A DNA stretch of 64,000 bases from Daucus carota subsp. sativus (lineage: Eukaryota > Streptophyta > Magnoliopsida > Apiales > Apiaceae), in assembly GCF_001625215.2 (NCBI RefSeq), contig NC_030384.2:45294390-45358389 (forward strand), read 5' to 3'. Positions 10,197 to 35,900 of this stretch are shown here, one piece after another. Position 1 is the first letter of the stretch, and each line of letters opens with the position of its first letter. The notes beneath the pieces were generated by a model. That model ran no database searches, was not told the origin of the DNA, and saw only the letters and a program-made list of their open reading frames with translations. The position numbers were made by a program, and so were the translations under genes.

Positions 10197-13070
10197 ATGA
10201 AGCCAGTGGTGGGAATGGTTGTGTCCAACAAGATGCAGAAGTCTGTTGTGGTGGCTGTTGATAGGCTCTTTCATAACAAGCTTTACAATCGTTACGTCAA
10301 GCGTACTTCCAAGTTTATGGCTCATGACGAACAGAACCAGTGCAACATTGGTGACAGAGTTAGTTCAAATCTCTCTCCCCCTCTCTCTCTCCCTCTCTCC
10401 CTCTCTCTCTCTCCCCCTCCCTCTCTCTATCTCTCTCCCTCGCCCCCCTCTCTCTCCCCCTCCCTCTCTCTCTCTCTCTGCCCACAATTGATTTGCATAT
10501 ATGATTATAAGCCCTAGATGTAGACATTAGTACAACTGAAAGTATTTGTAGGATAACAAGACTAGAATACATACCTGTTGGTGTTGGCAACTTAGTAAGA
10601 TTGTGTATCTCATTTCGGGGTGCATAATTTTCATACTTGATTGTGGTTATCTTAGGAATGAATTTCTCATAGCTTATCATCTTCAGAGTGCAGACTGCAG
10701 AGGCCTTGATCTCATCTTCATTATTAATCGATAGCTTTAGTTATACATTACATTATGTTAGTTTAATTAACTGTCAAAATATTATATTAGCTTAAGAAAA
10801 AACAATGCGGGCTCTTCATTTTTTGAATATAATAAGAGATGTTATAGAACTATTTATAATGCAATCATGTAAAGAAAAGAAACCCACAATGCTGGCGCTC
10901 TCTTCTCATTTTATTACCTTGTCAGGATCTTTCCTATTTTTCTTTGTTTGTTATTTTAGTTCACCATTAGGAATTAGGCTTCTTTTTGTATGGCTCTAGC
11001 AACCCTCTAGATCCCATGCTTAGTCGCTGCTTGTCCTTCGAACTGAGAAATGGCTTAGACTATTGAGATTTGAGGGGAAGTAAGAAGGCTGCTCTCACCT
11101 TCACCATGAGGCCCAAATAGATGTGAAACATCCTCACAAGATTTATAATCCAATTCTGATATTTGACAACATTTACTAGATCGTTGATTAGAGTTCATGT
11201 CATGTCGACAAATAGAGGTAAGTGTTGGCTCAACCATGTAATAAATTTTGATTTAGACATCTGGATCACTGGATGTCATTGAAAGTAATTAAAGCCCAAA
11301 TACCTAGCACCCCTATACAGACTTATCCTCAAGATGTACTGCCTCTTGTATGCATATCTAGTTTCTCTTGGTTCATGATTGGCTGAAGGGGAACGCTCAT
11401 CGCATATGTGGGCATACTGTGGTAGATAGGCGAACAAAGCATACTATTTTGTCCCTTAGCATGTGAGAACTAGATGAAAACTATGACTTTAAACAGTTCT
11501 AAATATAACAAGTAGGATTGCAAGAATCTAATCCTAGGTGACTGCCAACCTTTCACTATGCCCCAGCAGTATATTCTCTTTCCGCTTCTCATCCAAATCA
11601 TATAATGCACAAGACAGGCTTGGGACAACCAGCTTCCCTGATCTTGACTGATATCTCTCTTACCTTTTTAGACACCTGCTGCTTCCGTGGATGTGATCGA
11701 TCACTTGCCTGGAAAGTATGAAGGGTATTATCCAGTTCGATGTAGCTCTTTCAAGATGATTCTCTTGAGTGAGAATCATATAAGAACATGATTCTCCGTC
11801 TCCCTCTTTCAAGATCATGATTCTCTTTCTTCAGTGTCTGATTTGTAAAAACACTGAAATAACATTAGACTCTCCTGTTTCTAAGTTGTGGAAACACCGA
11901 AATATTCATATTAACACTTACACATTATGTCCACTTTACTTTCTGGAAAACATAGAATTGCTAGAACACTTGCTCAATATATCTTTTTTCTCCCTGGCAT
12001 TTCTCTTTTGAAAGTGGACTTTCCTTTAATTGAAGTGAAACCTGGTAGGGGTCTTATATAGTTCACAAAAACTTGTTGCGTCAAATACGTAAAATTGCAT
12101 TCAACTAGATTAAGCTAATTGGCCAAATAAGCCACTTCCGGTGGTGTTAGAGCATAGTAAGGTTTTTTGGAAGAGGGTCCTCTAGGATGTGAGTATATAT
12201 AGTCCAAGTTTATTATAATGACAAGACAACATTCCACTCCAGGTGATTCCGTCGATTAATTAATATATTATGTTATATAGCATGCTGGTGATGAATTACA
12301 CAATACAAACCAATAAAGCAGTAGTAATATGAAAGAAACTTTGCAACTGGAACAATTAATAGAAACATCAAGCATTAATTTCATATATACATTTAAACTA
12401 CTTGCTGACTTTTTACCTGACTGTAACAACTCAACAAAATGAGTAAGCTTCTGATGCATTCCTTCTCTAGGCACTCACACTTGTGTAAAAAACAATAAAC
12501 CTGTTTGATACTTTCTGGTCTTGATCATCGAGTGTATGACAATTTATTAACATCTTAAATTACAGTTTGATAACACTGTAATGAAAGGTCTTTTGAAGGT
12601 TCACTAAATGCTGCTATTTCCTAGAGCAGAAGGATTGGCACTACAAACGGTTCATAGAATAATCTGACAGAACTAAGGGCAATTTAAGCATCAGATGATT
12701 CAACAAGTTCAACAAGGCTTCTGTAATAAGGATTACGCTGCATAATGAGCAGCATTAGAAACTAGAATACTATTTGTTACCAGTGCATTATATTTTGGTG
12801 ATAATAACATATTTGAGACAGATTCACAATCACTACTATACGTTTATATTTAATTACCCTTTTGTGTTATTACTTAGACAATATGTACCTTGTATTTGAC
12901 TGATCAGAGTTTAATTTCAGGTTAAATTGGATCCTTCTAGGCCTTTAAGCAAGCACAAACGCTGGATTGTAGCTGAGATTTTGAAGAAGGCACGAATATA
13001 TGTCCCACCAGCAAAGGCTACTACTGAATCAAACTCCCAACCAGAATTACCAGCTCCGTCTTCTTCTTGA
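10197..13070 (+). CDS. Mitochondrial-type ribosomal protein S17 (uS17)
   Basis: Two exons, 10197-10358 and 12921-13070, join in frame at D-R|V-K to give 103 aa. The protein has the uS17 OB-fold signature: [18 protein letters not shown], then [18 protein letters not shown], then [21 protein letters not shown]. It binds 16S-type rRNA early in small-subunit assembly. It begins directly with the ribosomal fold and has a short Ser/Pro tail, as in the Arabidopsis mitochondrial S17 encoded by At1g49400 (EMB1129), not the longer plastid form with a transit peptide. The single intron is 2562 bp, very long beside a 309-bp coding sequence, and carries an AMP1 gene fragment. A donor-like GAG|GTAAGG lies about 10 bp after the stop, so a 3' UTR intron is possible. 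Organelle targeting is inferred from family. Confidence 0.92.
10371..10480. repeat. CT-rich microsatellite at the start of the S17 intron
   Basis: About 110 bp of CTCTCTCC/CCCTCTCT units start just after the exon 1 donor. The long open frames seen here on both strands are artefacts of the repeat. Confidence 0.9.
10950..11550 (-). pseudogene. Diverged fragment of the AMP1-like gene (last exon plus part of intron 9)
   Basis: The + strand shares an ordered series of words with 32924-33453, the 3' end of the AMP1-like gene: CTCTAGCAACCCTC, GAAGGGAAGTAAGAA-like text, ATGAGGCCCA, TTTATAATC, CATTTACTAG, GTCGACAAATA, GACATCTGGA, AAAGCATACT(A/G)TTTTGTC. The match continues past the exon 10 acceptor into intron sequence, so it arose from genomic DNA and not from mRNA. 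Read on the minus strand it gives a recognisable piece ([10 protein letters not shown] against [10 protein letters not shown]) but soon meets frameshifts and a stop. It is therefore a dead fragment lying antisense to the S17 transcript. Confidence 0.8.
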
Positions 13071-15573
13071 CTCTTGAGGTAAGGACAGAGTTCATTGTCA
13101 TTTTATTAAATTGAATTGAGTGCTCTCAACCAAAATTAATATTGAGATGGATGTTATAATACACAATCTTATTTTTAGATCGTTTCCTGAAGAACTATGG
13201 CTTTGTCTATTGTAATTTTTTCCAAATTTATAGAACTGAACGAAATGCAAGTTGAAAATTGGAGAACGGATCCAAATATGTGATCATTATTTTAAGGCTT
13301 TTAAAGTATTAAGAGTTAATGCCATCTTAAACTGTAGGGGAACTGTTTTTGCCTTTGGACTACCTCTGGAAGAAATAATATCCAGGGTTTGTAGCTTCCT
13401 CATTTCTCTCATAGAACTTGCAGTTATGTTAGCCTATCACCAGGTCTTTAATGAAGTATTTTGTCAAGTATTTATTTTGATAAAGTTATTATCTGACAAG
13501 GCATTGACTAACTTATTACCAGGTCTCTCTGCAACTGTATTTTCTACAAATTTGGCATATATGATAACAAGAGTTGACTTATACTTTTTGTTCAACGCCA
13601 CCTTCCGTCAATTCTGATCAAGGGTTTAAAGAAATTTATTAAGAAAATCTAGTGTTCAAGTTTATCCCTTTTTTTATATAAATTGCATGTTAATATCGTT
13701 TAGTCACAGGATGATAATAAATTTTTTGAGCATCGATTTCCATTTTATAACGAAGACTAGCTTGCTTCCTTCACGTTCTTGTTAATGCCTAAGCAATTTT
13801 TCCTGCTTTATGAAAAGTAAAAATATGTTAATGCGCTGACTTCAGATCATCCACTATAAGCTATGATCACCCTTATGGTGTGTGTTTCTATTGCTTTAAC
13901 CTGCATCTCAGCTAAAATTTTGCAGAATCTTCTAGATCATTACCGTTTGAACCATTGTTCAATTCATCGTCATCTGATAAGAAAATTTAAAAATGGTTTG
14001 AAGCTGCAGACTTGTCAAGGGGACCCTTTCATCTTTTAGTTTTTGTGCTTTATCGTACACATATTGTTATGTTGAGTATCTGTTAATATTATTAGTAAGT
14101 TAATAATATCTAGAACTGCTTTTCAGGTGTGCTAGAGGGACAAGATTTGTTACAGGCTATTATTGTAGTTTGGTCCTCCAATCTCTTATATTGTCAGCTG
14201 TTGCTGGATTGTATTTACAAAATTAATCCTTTCTAAATTTGCCTTTTACCATCTTTTTTTGTGACTTATATTTTAGTCTAGTTCTTGGTGTTTTTGGAAA
14301 CATCTTGTGAGTTTGAAAGGTGGTGTGGAGAGGTGAGAAGCAACAACACAAGAACAAAGAGCCAGCACTGGACTTCTTGATGAATAATATAGTTATGCTT
14401 GAGCTCATTTTGTTTTAAATATACAACTAATGCATATGATATCCAATGTTGCCTTATTTAATAATTTAATAATATTAGTAATTATTTATATTCTCATGAT
14501 TTTATTAACATGCTAGTAAATACTATTGTCATTTTTATTTTAGATTATATTGTGACAGATAAGATCCACACATTTACATGCACATATATATATTATTGTT
14601 TAAGTTCCAATATTAATTTTTTTATATTTTTGCTGATAAATGAACTGTTGTAATCATCTTCGGCAAAATTAATCCCTAATGATTTCGTCATCAATAAGGA
14701 GACAAGCAATTTACCCTGTCTTTGCATGTGTTTTAGTGAAAGTAATATTTTTTTATTTTCTAATATATATATTAGAATGTCAAAAACTTGTAAAGTGTAA
14801 ACTGCTATTTTATTAAAAATAGAACGACTTCCTTGTAAACGGTACAATCACTGAACTCAAATCAAATCGAAGAACTTAATTTAATTGTGTTTATCATCCA
14901 ATCCTATTTAATATAGATAGAATCCTATTTAATACAGATAGATACCAATATAATTAACTTAAGAAAAGTGCAATTCATGAAAGCATTTTCCGAAAGTAAC
15001 AAGAGTACAAATTAAGTTTATGAAAAGTATTTCTCCTATTTCTTGACCCAAAAAGATTTATTTAATTCCGAAAATAACCTTTAATCCAACAAGTCTTTTT
15101 ACTTATCTAACCGCCTTAACTCCGTTTAAGCTCAGCTGACTTGGGCCAGAAGTACTTTACTCATCAACAACTGGTTTTTATAATATCACGGCGCGTTCAC
15201 CACAACCGACTCTCTGCTCTTGCCACGTACCCTATAAATAAACTCATTTTACTCAGTCGGGCAATTCTCATTCGTCCTTTACAACGAACAAATCACCGCA
15301 GTGCACAGGAGACCCTAATTCATATTTACACAACTACCCCCAATCTTCTTGGTAAATACCAGATATATCCTTTCCATCGAAAACCAAAACTCAAGAACAG
15401 AGTGCGTTTTGTTCTTTTTTTCTCTACTCAGTTTTTCCCGAGTGTCTCTCCTTCCCAAATCTCATTCTCTCTCTCGTCTCTCTCGCCAGAGAGATTCGCA
15501 CTTATTTATATACACAATTACAGTGCTTTGTATTTATATCGAGCTATTGAGATTCAATTGATTAGCGAAGACT
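13071..15573. other. Intergenic: S17 3' region and UBP12 promoter/leader
   Basis: The first part is probably the S17 3' UTR; several TTNCAG acceptor-like sites (for example near 13380, 13443, 13523) fit an intron there. The middle is AT-rich with no gene. From about 15300 the sequence turns CT-rich (TCTCTC runs at 15445-15490), as in many plant 5' UTRs, and leads into the UBP12 start. A 121-codon open frame at 13252-13617 has no recognisable features. Confidence 0.5.
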
Positions 15574-29912
<14,339 letters not shown>

Positions 29913-31112
29913 ATCTTCAACCAACAACAGTGCTTGGTAGAATTTCTATCCTCTTGGATCATATCAACAGTTTAGAGAAAAAGATAGGAGGATAAAGCAA
30001 CAAGATACTTTAGCAGGACGTTCTCTTTTCCAGATTTTTCTTCTCGTTTTCCCTTTTCCAGCTAGATTGTGTAGTTATCTTTTTTATGCTTTGTAGGCTA
30101 TGATTTTTTATTATTTTTATTTTGACTTGGGCGGGAAAGTAGGAGGGTTCCCCTCATATCGATCCTGCTTTTTCATTAGCCCGCTTAGGCTTATCGACTC
30201 CTTGACTTTCTGGTCCTATATCAAGGCACTGAGTTTCCTGGAGAGGTTTGGGCCCTCAGTATCCAGTTCCTGTTGTAGTTTAGCCAGGTACATAGAAAGA
30301 TTTTGGTTGAATGGAGTGTAATCTGGGTATAGGTGGTGCCTTTTCGTCAGGCCCTCTGTCATCTGTTAAGAGGGAGGTTTTGTACAACGATTGGCCATTG
30401 GCTGGATTGGAAGTAGATATGTTATGATTGTGTAAAGGTACAAGGATTCTGTTCAGAAGTCAATTAAGTCTTTATCTTATGGTTCTATCTTTATTATATT
30501 GTTTTGTAAAACATGAAATTTTTAATAAGCTGCTTGTATAAAACCTGAATGAAACGTTACATTTCTTTGTATATTTCTTCCTCCCTATTAATTTTGTTTA
30601 TATTCTTAATTTGTCACAAACGGTGAAGCCAAAACATGGCGAGTACTCTGTATGAGAGGGCGACATGTGAGTACTCTGTATGAGAGGGCAAGAATGTTGT
30701 GCAACCAAGTGGGATGTAGGCTCTAGGTTTCTGTCATGTTTCGATAAATTATGCCACTCGGCTACTAGTAGAAGCCTCATTAATCTTGTTGACATGAAGT
30801 GGATGATTTTCCAGTAGAAACATGGGGCGTGGCAACCAAAAGAAAGATTTTACAATTCAAAGGCATAAATGTGAAAAGTATAGCTTATTTTTTTTATTTT
30901 CTCTCACTTTCATGAACAGTTTTTGGGCATTTTAAACAAATGGAGACGTGAGTTTGAGTTTGAGTGTCAGAGTGAATGTGTTTGAGCTTGAGCATGTCAA
31001 CTGGTTTCGAAGTGTCGATTCAATCTGTGCGTATGCTGCTAATTGCTAAACGCAGAACACAGCCACGGAGGCCGGAGCATAGTGTGATTGTCAGTTATCA
31101 TTTTTAATATTA

Positions 31113-31285
31113 ACTAGCGTTTAACCGGTGAAGCACGGGCGGATATATAATTCGTAATTTATTATTTATAATTTAAATTTTAACATCATTTTATTAGTAT
31201 TTTAATATTAATGGATTGAATTTTAATTAAATTATATTATTCAACTAACTATATTTTCTCTCGATTACTTAAAAATGGACAAACC

Positions 31286-31339
<54 letters not shown>

Positions 31340-31852
31340 GATTTTAGTACATTTAATCCGAATTTAGTACACGTAGATTTAAAAATAAAAAAATCAGAAA
31401 ATTCTAATCTTTTTCAAACATAGCCGATCGTGTAATACCTTTGAAAGATTCGGCAATCTAATCAATCGAATTTCAACGTAATTTTGTGATCTTAGTTTTT
31501 TTAACAATAATAACTTTTAATATTAGATTTAGAAAGGGTTATGTAATGGTTATATTGAAATAGAACACGTTAAAGTTAAAAAGAGTTATACGAAAGTTCT
31601 TGTTAAAAAAAGATATTCCAAATTGTATATTTATAATTTTATTTATAACATCATTATAATTTTTTTAATGAAATATTATATGATAATATATTGTTAGGAG
31701 TGTTTTTAGTATTTGAAACTGTTTATTATACTAATAGATTCCACATTTGTAGACTTGTAGTACCAAAAGGACAGTACCAAACCAAAAAATATAACTAAAA
31801 TCTTGGATTACAAATTATACCCATGTTGGCTTATTATAGTATAGTATAGATG
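31113..31852. repeat. Dispersed repeat with a GAAGCACGGGCGG start and TATAGTATAG end
   Basis: One edge reads ACTAGCGTTTAACCGGTGAA then GCACGGGCGGATATA; the other reads CTTATTATAGTATAGTATAG. I recognise this pairing of edges from common plant dispersed repeats, but I cannot assign the class. The limits are taken from these motifs and are approximate. Confidence 0.4.
31289..31336. repeat. (TA)n microsatellite
   Basis: About 24 uninterrupted AT units within the dispersed repeat. Confidence 0.95.
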
Positions 31853-31950
31853 ACTCTCTTCGTCATAAATATGGACTCACGGTTCTGATTTATGTTTGAG
31901 AGAAATAATATGGTAAGTATTTTAAATATCTTATAAATTATTTAAAGATA

Positions 31951-32275
31951 AATTATGAAATGATACATAAGTCAATTGGTTAATCTTATTGTTCAGAGAT
32001 GAGGACTTATTTTTGTAGAGAAATATATTTTTAAAAAAATCCCGAAACAAATCATTTTTTTTCAAATAATGAATATAAAATATTTATTTAATATTTGTAA
32101 AAAATTATAAAATACATAAGTCAATTGGTTAATCTTATTGTTCAGAGATAAGGACTTATTTTTGGAGAGAAATATATAAAGTTCTTTTTTTCCTGAAACA
32201 AATCATTTTGTTTCATTTTTTGTCAAATAACAAATATAAAATATTTATTCAATATTTGTAAAAAAATTATAAGCA
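31951..32275. repeat. Tandem duplication, units of about 155 bp
   Basis: Both units contain ACATAAGTCAATTGGTTAAT, CTTATTGTTCAGAGAT(G/A)AGG, ACTTATTTTTG and, further on, AAATATAAAATATTTATT(T/C)AATATTTG in the same order. The first unit starts near 31951, the second near 32104. Several mismatches and small gaps separate them. Confidence 0.8.
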
Positions 32276-32914
32276 TATGCGTATTTTTTAAAACAATAAG
32301 AGCTCGTTTTCAAAATAAATTGTTGCCGAACAGGCACATATTTTCATAAAATTCGTGTCAATCAATAAATATAACTATAAAAATTTGAGTGGGATAAATG
32401 GAGTAGATAATTTTTTAGACTAATTAACAAAACTTTGATCAAAGATCACACATCATAGATTTATTATAAAAGTTAAAAATTGGAGAACATGAAACACGAT
32501 ACAACGTACTATTTCTATGATCATGTTCTGTACTATATCTATAGTCATGTTCTATAAAAACCAATACTAAATTTAAAATCTTGAGAAACATATTTTATAA
32601 GCTTCATGAGACAAAAATAATATCTAATTATTTTTCAGTTTTTTGGCAATAAAAGAATGTTTTTGTAAATGATCACCACAAAAATGCTAAAATGACTAAT
32701 TTGAACATTCTATCATTTATACTGTTAGTAACAAGCTTTCAAGCTATAATATTAGAAGCTACAATATCATATGAGGAAAATTAATCTAATTTTTTGCATT
32801 ACAGTATTCAAGAAAATGTGATGAAACTATATATACAACTAAAAAGAGAATAGCAACCTGTACATGCAATATGCTCCTTTTCAACCTATTACTGCCATGT
32901 TTTTTCCTGATTTT

Positions 32915-35900
32915 CTATAATTTTATGTTAATTTCCCCGTTCAGCAAATAGGCTGCTCTTTGGATGCCTCTAGCAACCCTCCAAATCTCATGCTGGATCT
33001 CTGCCTGTCCTCCAGGAAGTCCTGCGGACTGAAATATGGCTTTGACTATTGAAGGGAAGTAAGAAAGCCTGCTCTCGCCTACACGATGAGGCCCATATAC
33101 CTGCAAAACACCATTACCTGGTTTATAATCTCATTCTAATAGTTCAAAACATTTACTAGGTTGTTTGATTGATGTCTTGTCAAGTCGACAAATAAAGGTA
33201 AGAGAAGGTTCAGCTATGTGCTGCATGAAATTTAAACAAGACATCTGGACGCCATTGAAATAGACTTGTGGACGACATTAAAAGTCTACATTTAGATGTC
33301 TTGTACACTTGTACCCACAAGGTTTAATACTCATATACTTTGTTAGGTCAAAGCATACTGTTTTGTCTATGGAAAAGGTGACCTGAGATTATAATTTCTA
33401 ATTTTCTACTCTGGAGGTTGCCAGAATGCAATATTAGGTGATGGCTTTTAAACTTAGTCCCTTGAGATGACATAAATGCAAAATGCTTACAAGATGTCTG
33501 AACCACCGACTTCCTTGAATTCCTTCTGTATCCAAGAACCCTCTTTCAGCAAGCATCAGTCGATCATTCAATGCCCTTTTCTTTAACGGCATATTATATC
33601 CATTAGTTTCGTGCTCTCGCAGTTTCTGCAGATCAAGTGATAGATGCAAAACGGTATGGAATCTGCTTAACATCGATCAATTTTAATAGGCAACTTTTAT
33701 GTATATTCATGTACGTACCTTTGCTTCGTCTTCAGCTTTCTTTGCTGCAGCTTCAAATTCTTGTATGGCCGCAGTTATAGGGTACAACGAGATGCTCACT
33801 TCAAGCAGGTTGCTTAAAATGCTGGTGTAATCCTGTCATAAAATTCAAAAACATCAAGAATGCATCAAATTTACTTTATTTTTTGTTTAGTCAGCCCTGT
33901 CAACATTAATCAACTAGCCAATCCTGACTTTCAACTCCACCTAACCCTGTTCATATGCATATACCCCCTATTTAACTTATTTACTTGAAGACATTGTTAA
34001 GAGGACCTCCAACATCAATGAGGTATTGATAAGTAAAAAGGAGCTTAGTTAACTTGAAATTTGAGTTCTGTCACCTAGAAAATTATCAACAAAGCTCCAA
34101 AAAGATATTGATGCACTGGATAGAAAAATCCAAATAGTACAGTCCAGCTAGGAAGATTCTTATATCGCTTAAAGTCATAAACAAACAATGAAAACCTGAT
34201 TTGAAGAAAAGAGTTTGTGCTATACCTTTAATTGAGACGCATAAGAGAGGTAATTAAATGGTATTATCGGATCATCTGCTAGGTGAAGTGCAAGGAGACC
34301 CCAAATTCCAGCAACTAATTATGTACACGAAAAAAAAACACGGTGTCTTCATCATAAATTAAAATAATATAAGTATAACCTGAAACACATAAGAAGCTAA
34401 CCAGCCATGTGGCGCTGGAAAAATGGATCTCCAAAATTTCTCATCCAGTTGTAGGAGTCAAAAGCAGTGTGATACACTGGGAAATCTAGAACAAATTGAG
34501 AATTAACATAAATAGAAGGACCCATGACTATTTGAGTATTTGGCACATGAATAGTTGAGTTTCTTTTTTGTACACATCTCTGTTATACTTGAAAAGTATA
34601 ATTTAACTGATATACTTGTAGATATACGTACTATATAGTTACTGGTAACAAGTAAAGATGGGGGCAATACACTGCCCTAAATTTATACAATCAATGATTT
34701 AGTCACTTTTTGGAGAAATTATTTCATTTATATAGGATATGATTATCTCTGAATACATTAATAAAGGCGCCAAGTATATGACATACCTTTTCCGTAGTAT
34801 AAATCAATTGAAGGAACCCCAGCATGATGCAGAAATGGAGCAAAATCAGAATCTACTCTATCAAGTCTCCCAATCTGTAACCCAACCAAGATAAGCAGAT
34901 TAATCTCTAAACTGTATATTGCAACTATTAAAAAATAAATATGTTCCTTGCTAAGATGCCATTTTCAAACACATAAGTATGGAAAGCATTAATGCCACCT
35001 CTCAAGATACAGTTTTGATGAATATGTGAAGCCAAAAGGAGACTAGTTATGGACTTACATATACACCTCCATTACTAGAGGCCCAATTCTCGTATACGGT
35101 TGCGTACTCTGAGTCGGGATCTTTAACCTTTAAGCAATCAAAAAACACAATGACAGCCATTCAGTGACCTAATAAATTTAGGTTGGCATTTAACATTTCT
35201 CAGTAATTTGATATTTTAGTTCTCCATTTTTTATATACCTTACCTTCTTTGTGACCTCAACAAGAAGATCATCGAGCTGAGGAGTAGCACCAGCAAAGAG
35301 TCCAGGCCCTTGAACCGCACAATCAACATTAATGTAAGCTACAGCCTTGGAGTCCAAAGTTGCAAGGTTTTGCTCAACCCATTCAGTAGACCCTATCTGG
35401 AAGTTCAACGAAAAAACTAAGTGAGTGAGACATAAGGTTTTCAAAATCAAATTCATTTATAAAGGATACAAAATTATAGAATGCTTTTTGAGTGCTGTCA
35501 TCCTGTGGAATGCATCAGACTTATAAGAATTCGCTAACACTGGCAGAGAACTTATCACTTGGCCAGTTCAAGAAAGAATTTTTGGATGCCTAAGAATGAC
35601 TGTATATATTACTTTGTTGTACCAGAAATTCTAAAAATGTGGAAAACACAATTATTCTAGAACATTGGGTTTCGGTTCATGCCAATGGTACTTCACATCT
35701 GCAAGAATATTTGTAATCACACTTCAAAGTGACATTTCAGTTTTATCCAATAATTGTTTATTCATTTCAAGGAGTGGATAAGAAAATCTATCATATGCTG
35801 ACACACTGAATTTGATGTAATGCCTCTTTCTGAAAGTCATTTTAATTCTTTTTGAGCTTTGTTGCTTATTCATATCGAGAAGTGGATAAGAAAATCTATC

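Larger units (their letters stand above)
29913..32914. other. Intergenic between convergent UBP12 and AMP1-like genes
   Basis: The UBP12 and AMP1-like genes converge on this 3.0-kb space. The first 600 bp or so are probably the UBP12 3' UTR. The rest is AT-rich and repeat-bearing: a 21-bp word (GAGTACTCTGTATGAGAGGG) twice at 30638-30687, a dispersed repeat, a TA microsatellite and a 155-bp tandem duplication, listed separately. No gene seen. Confidence 0.6.

Noticed and set aside
10360-10680. Open frames over the CT microsatellite on both strands
   Set aside because: Simple-repeat DNA gives stop-free frames by composition (Ser/Leu/Pro or Arg/Glu/Gly runs).
13252-13617. 121-codon open frame after S17
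   Set aside because: No recognisable motif, starts at a non-ATG codon, and lies where a 3' UTR with introns is expected. Without homology I do not call it a gene.
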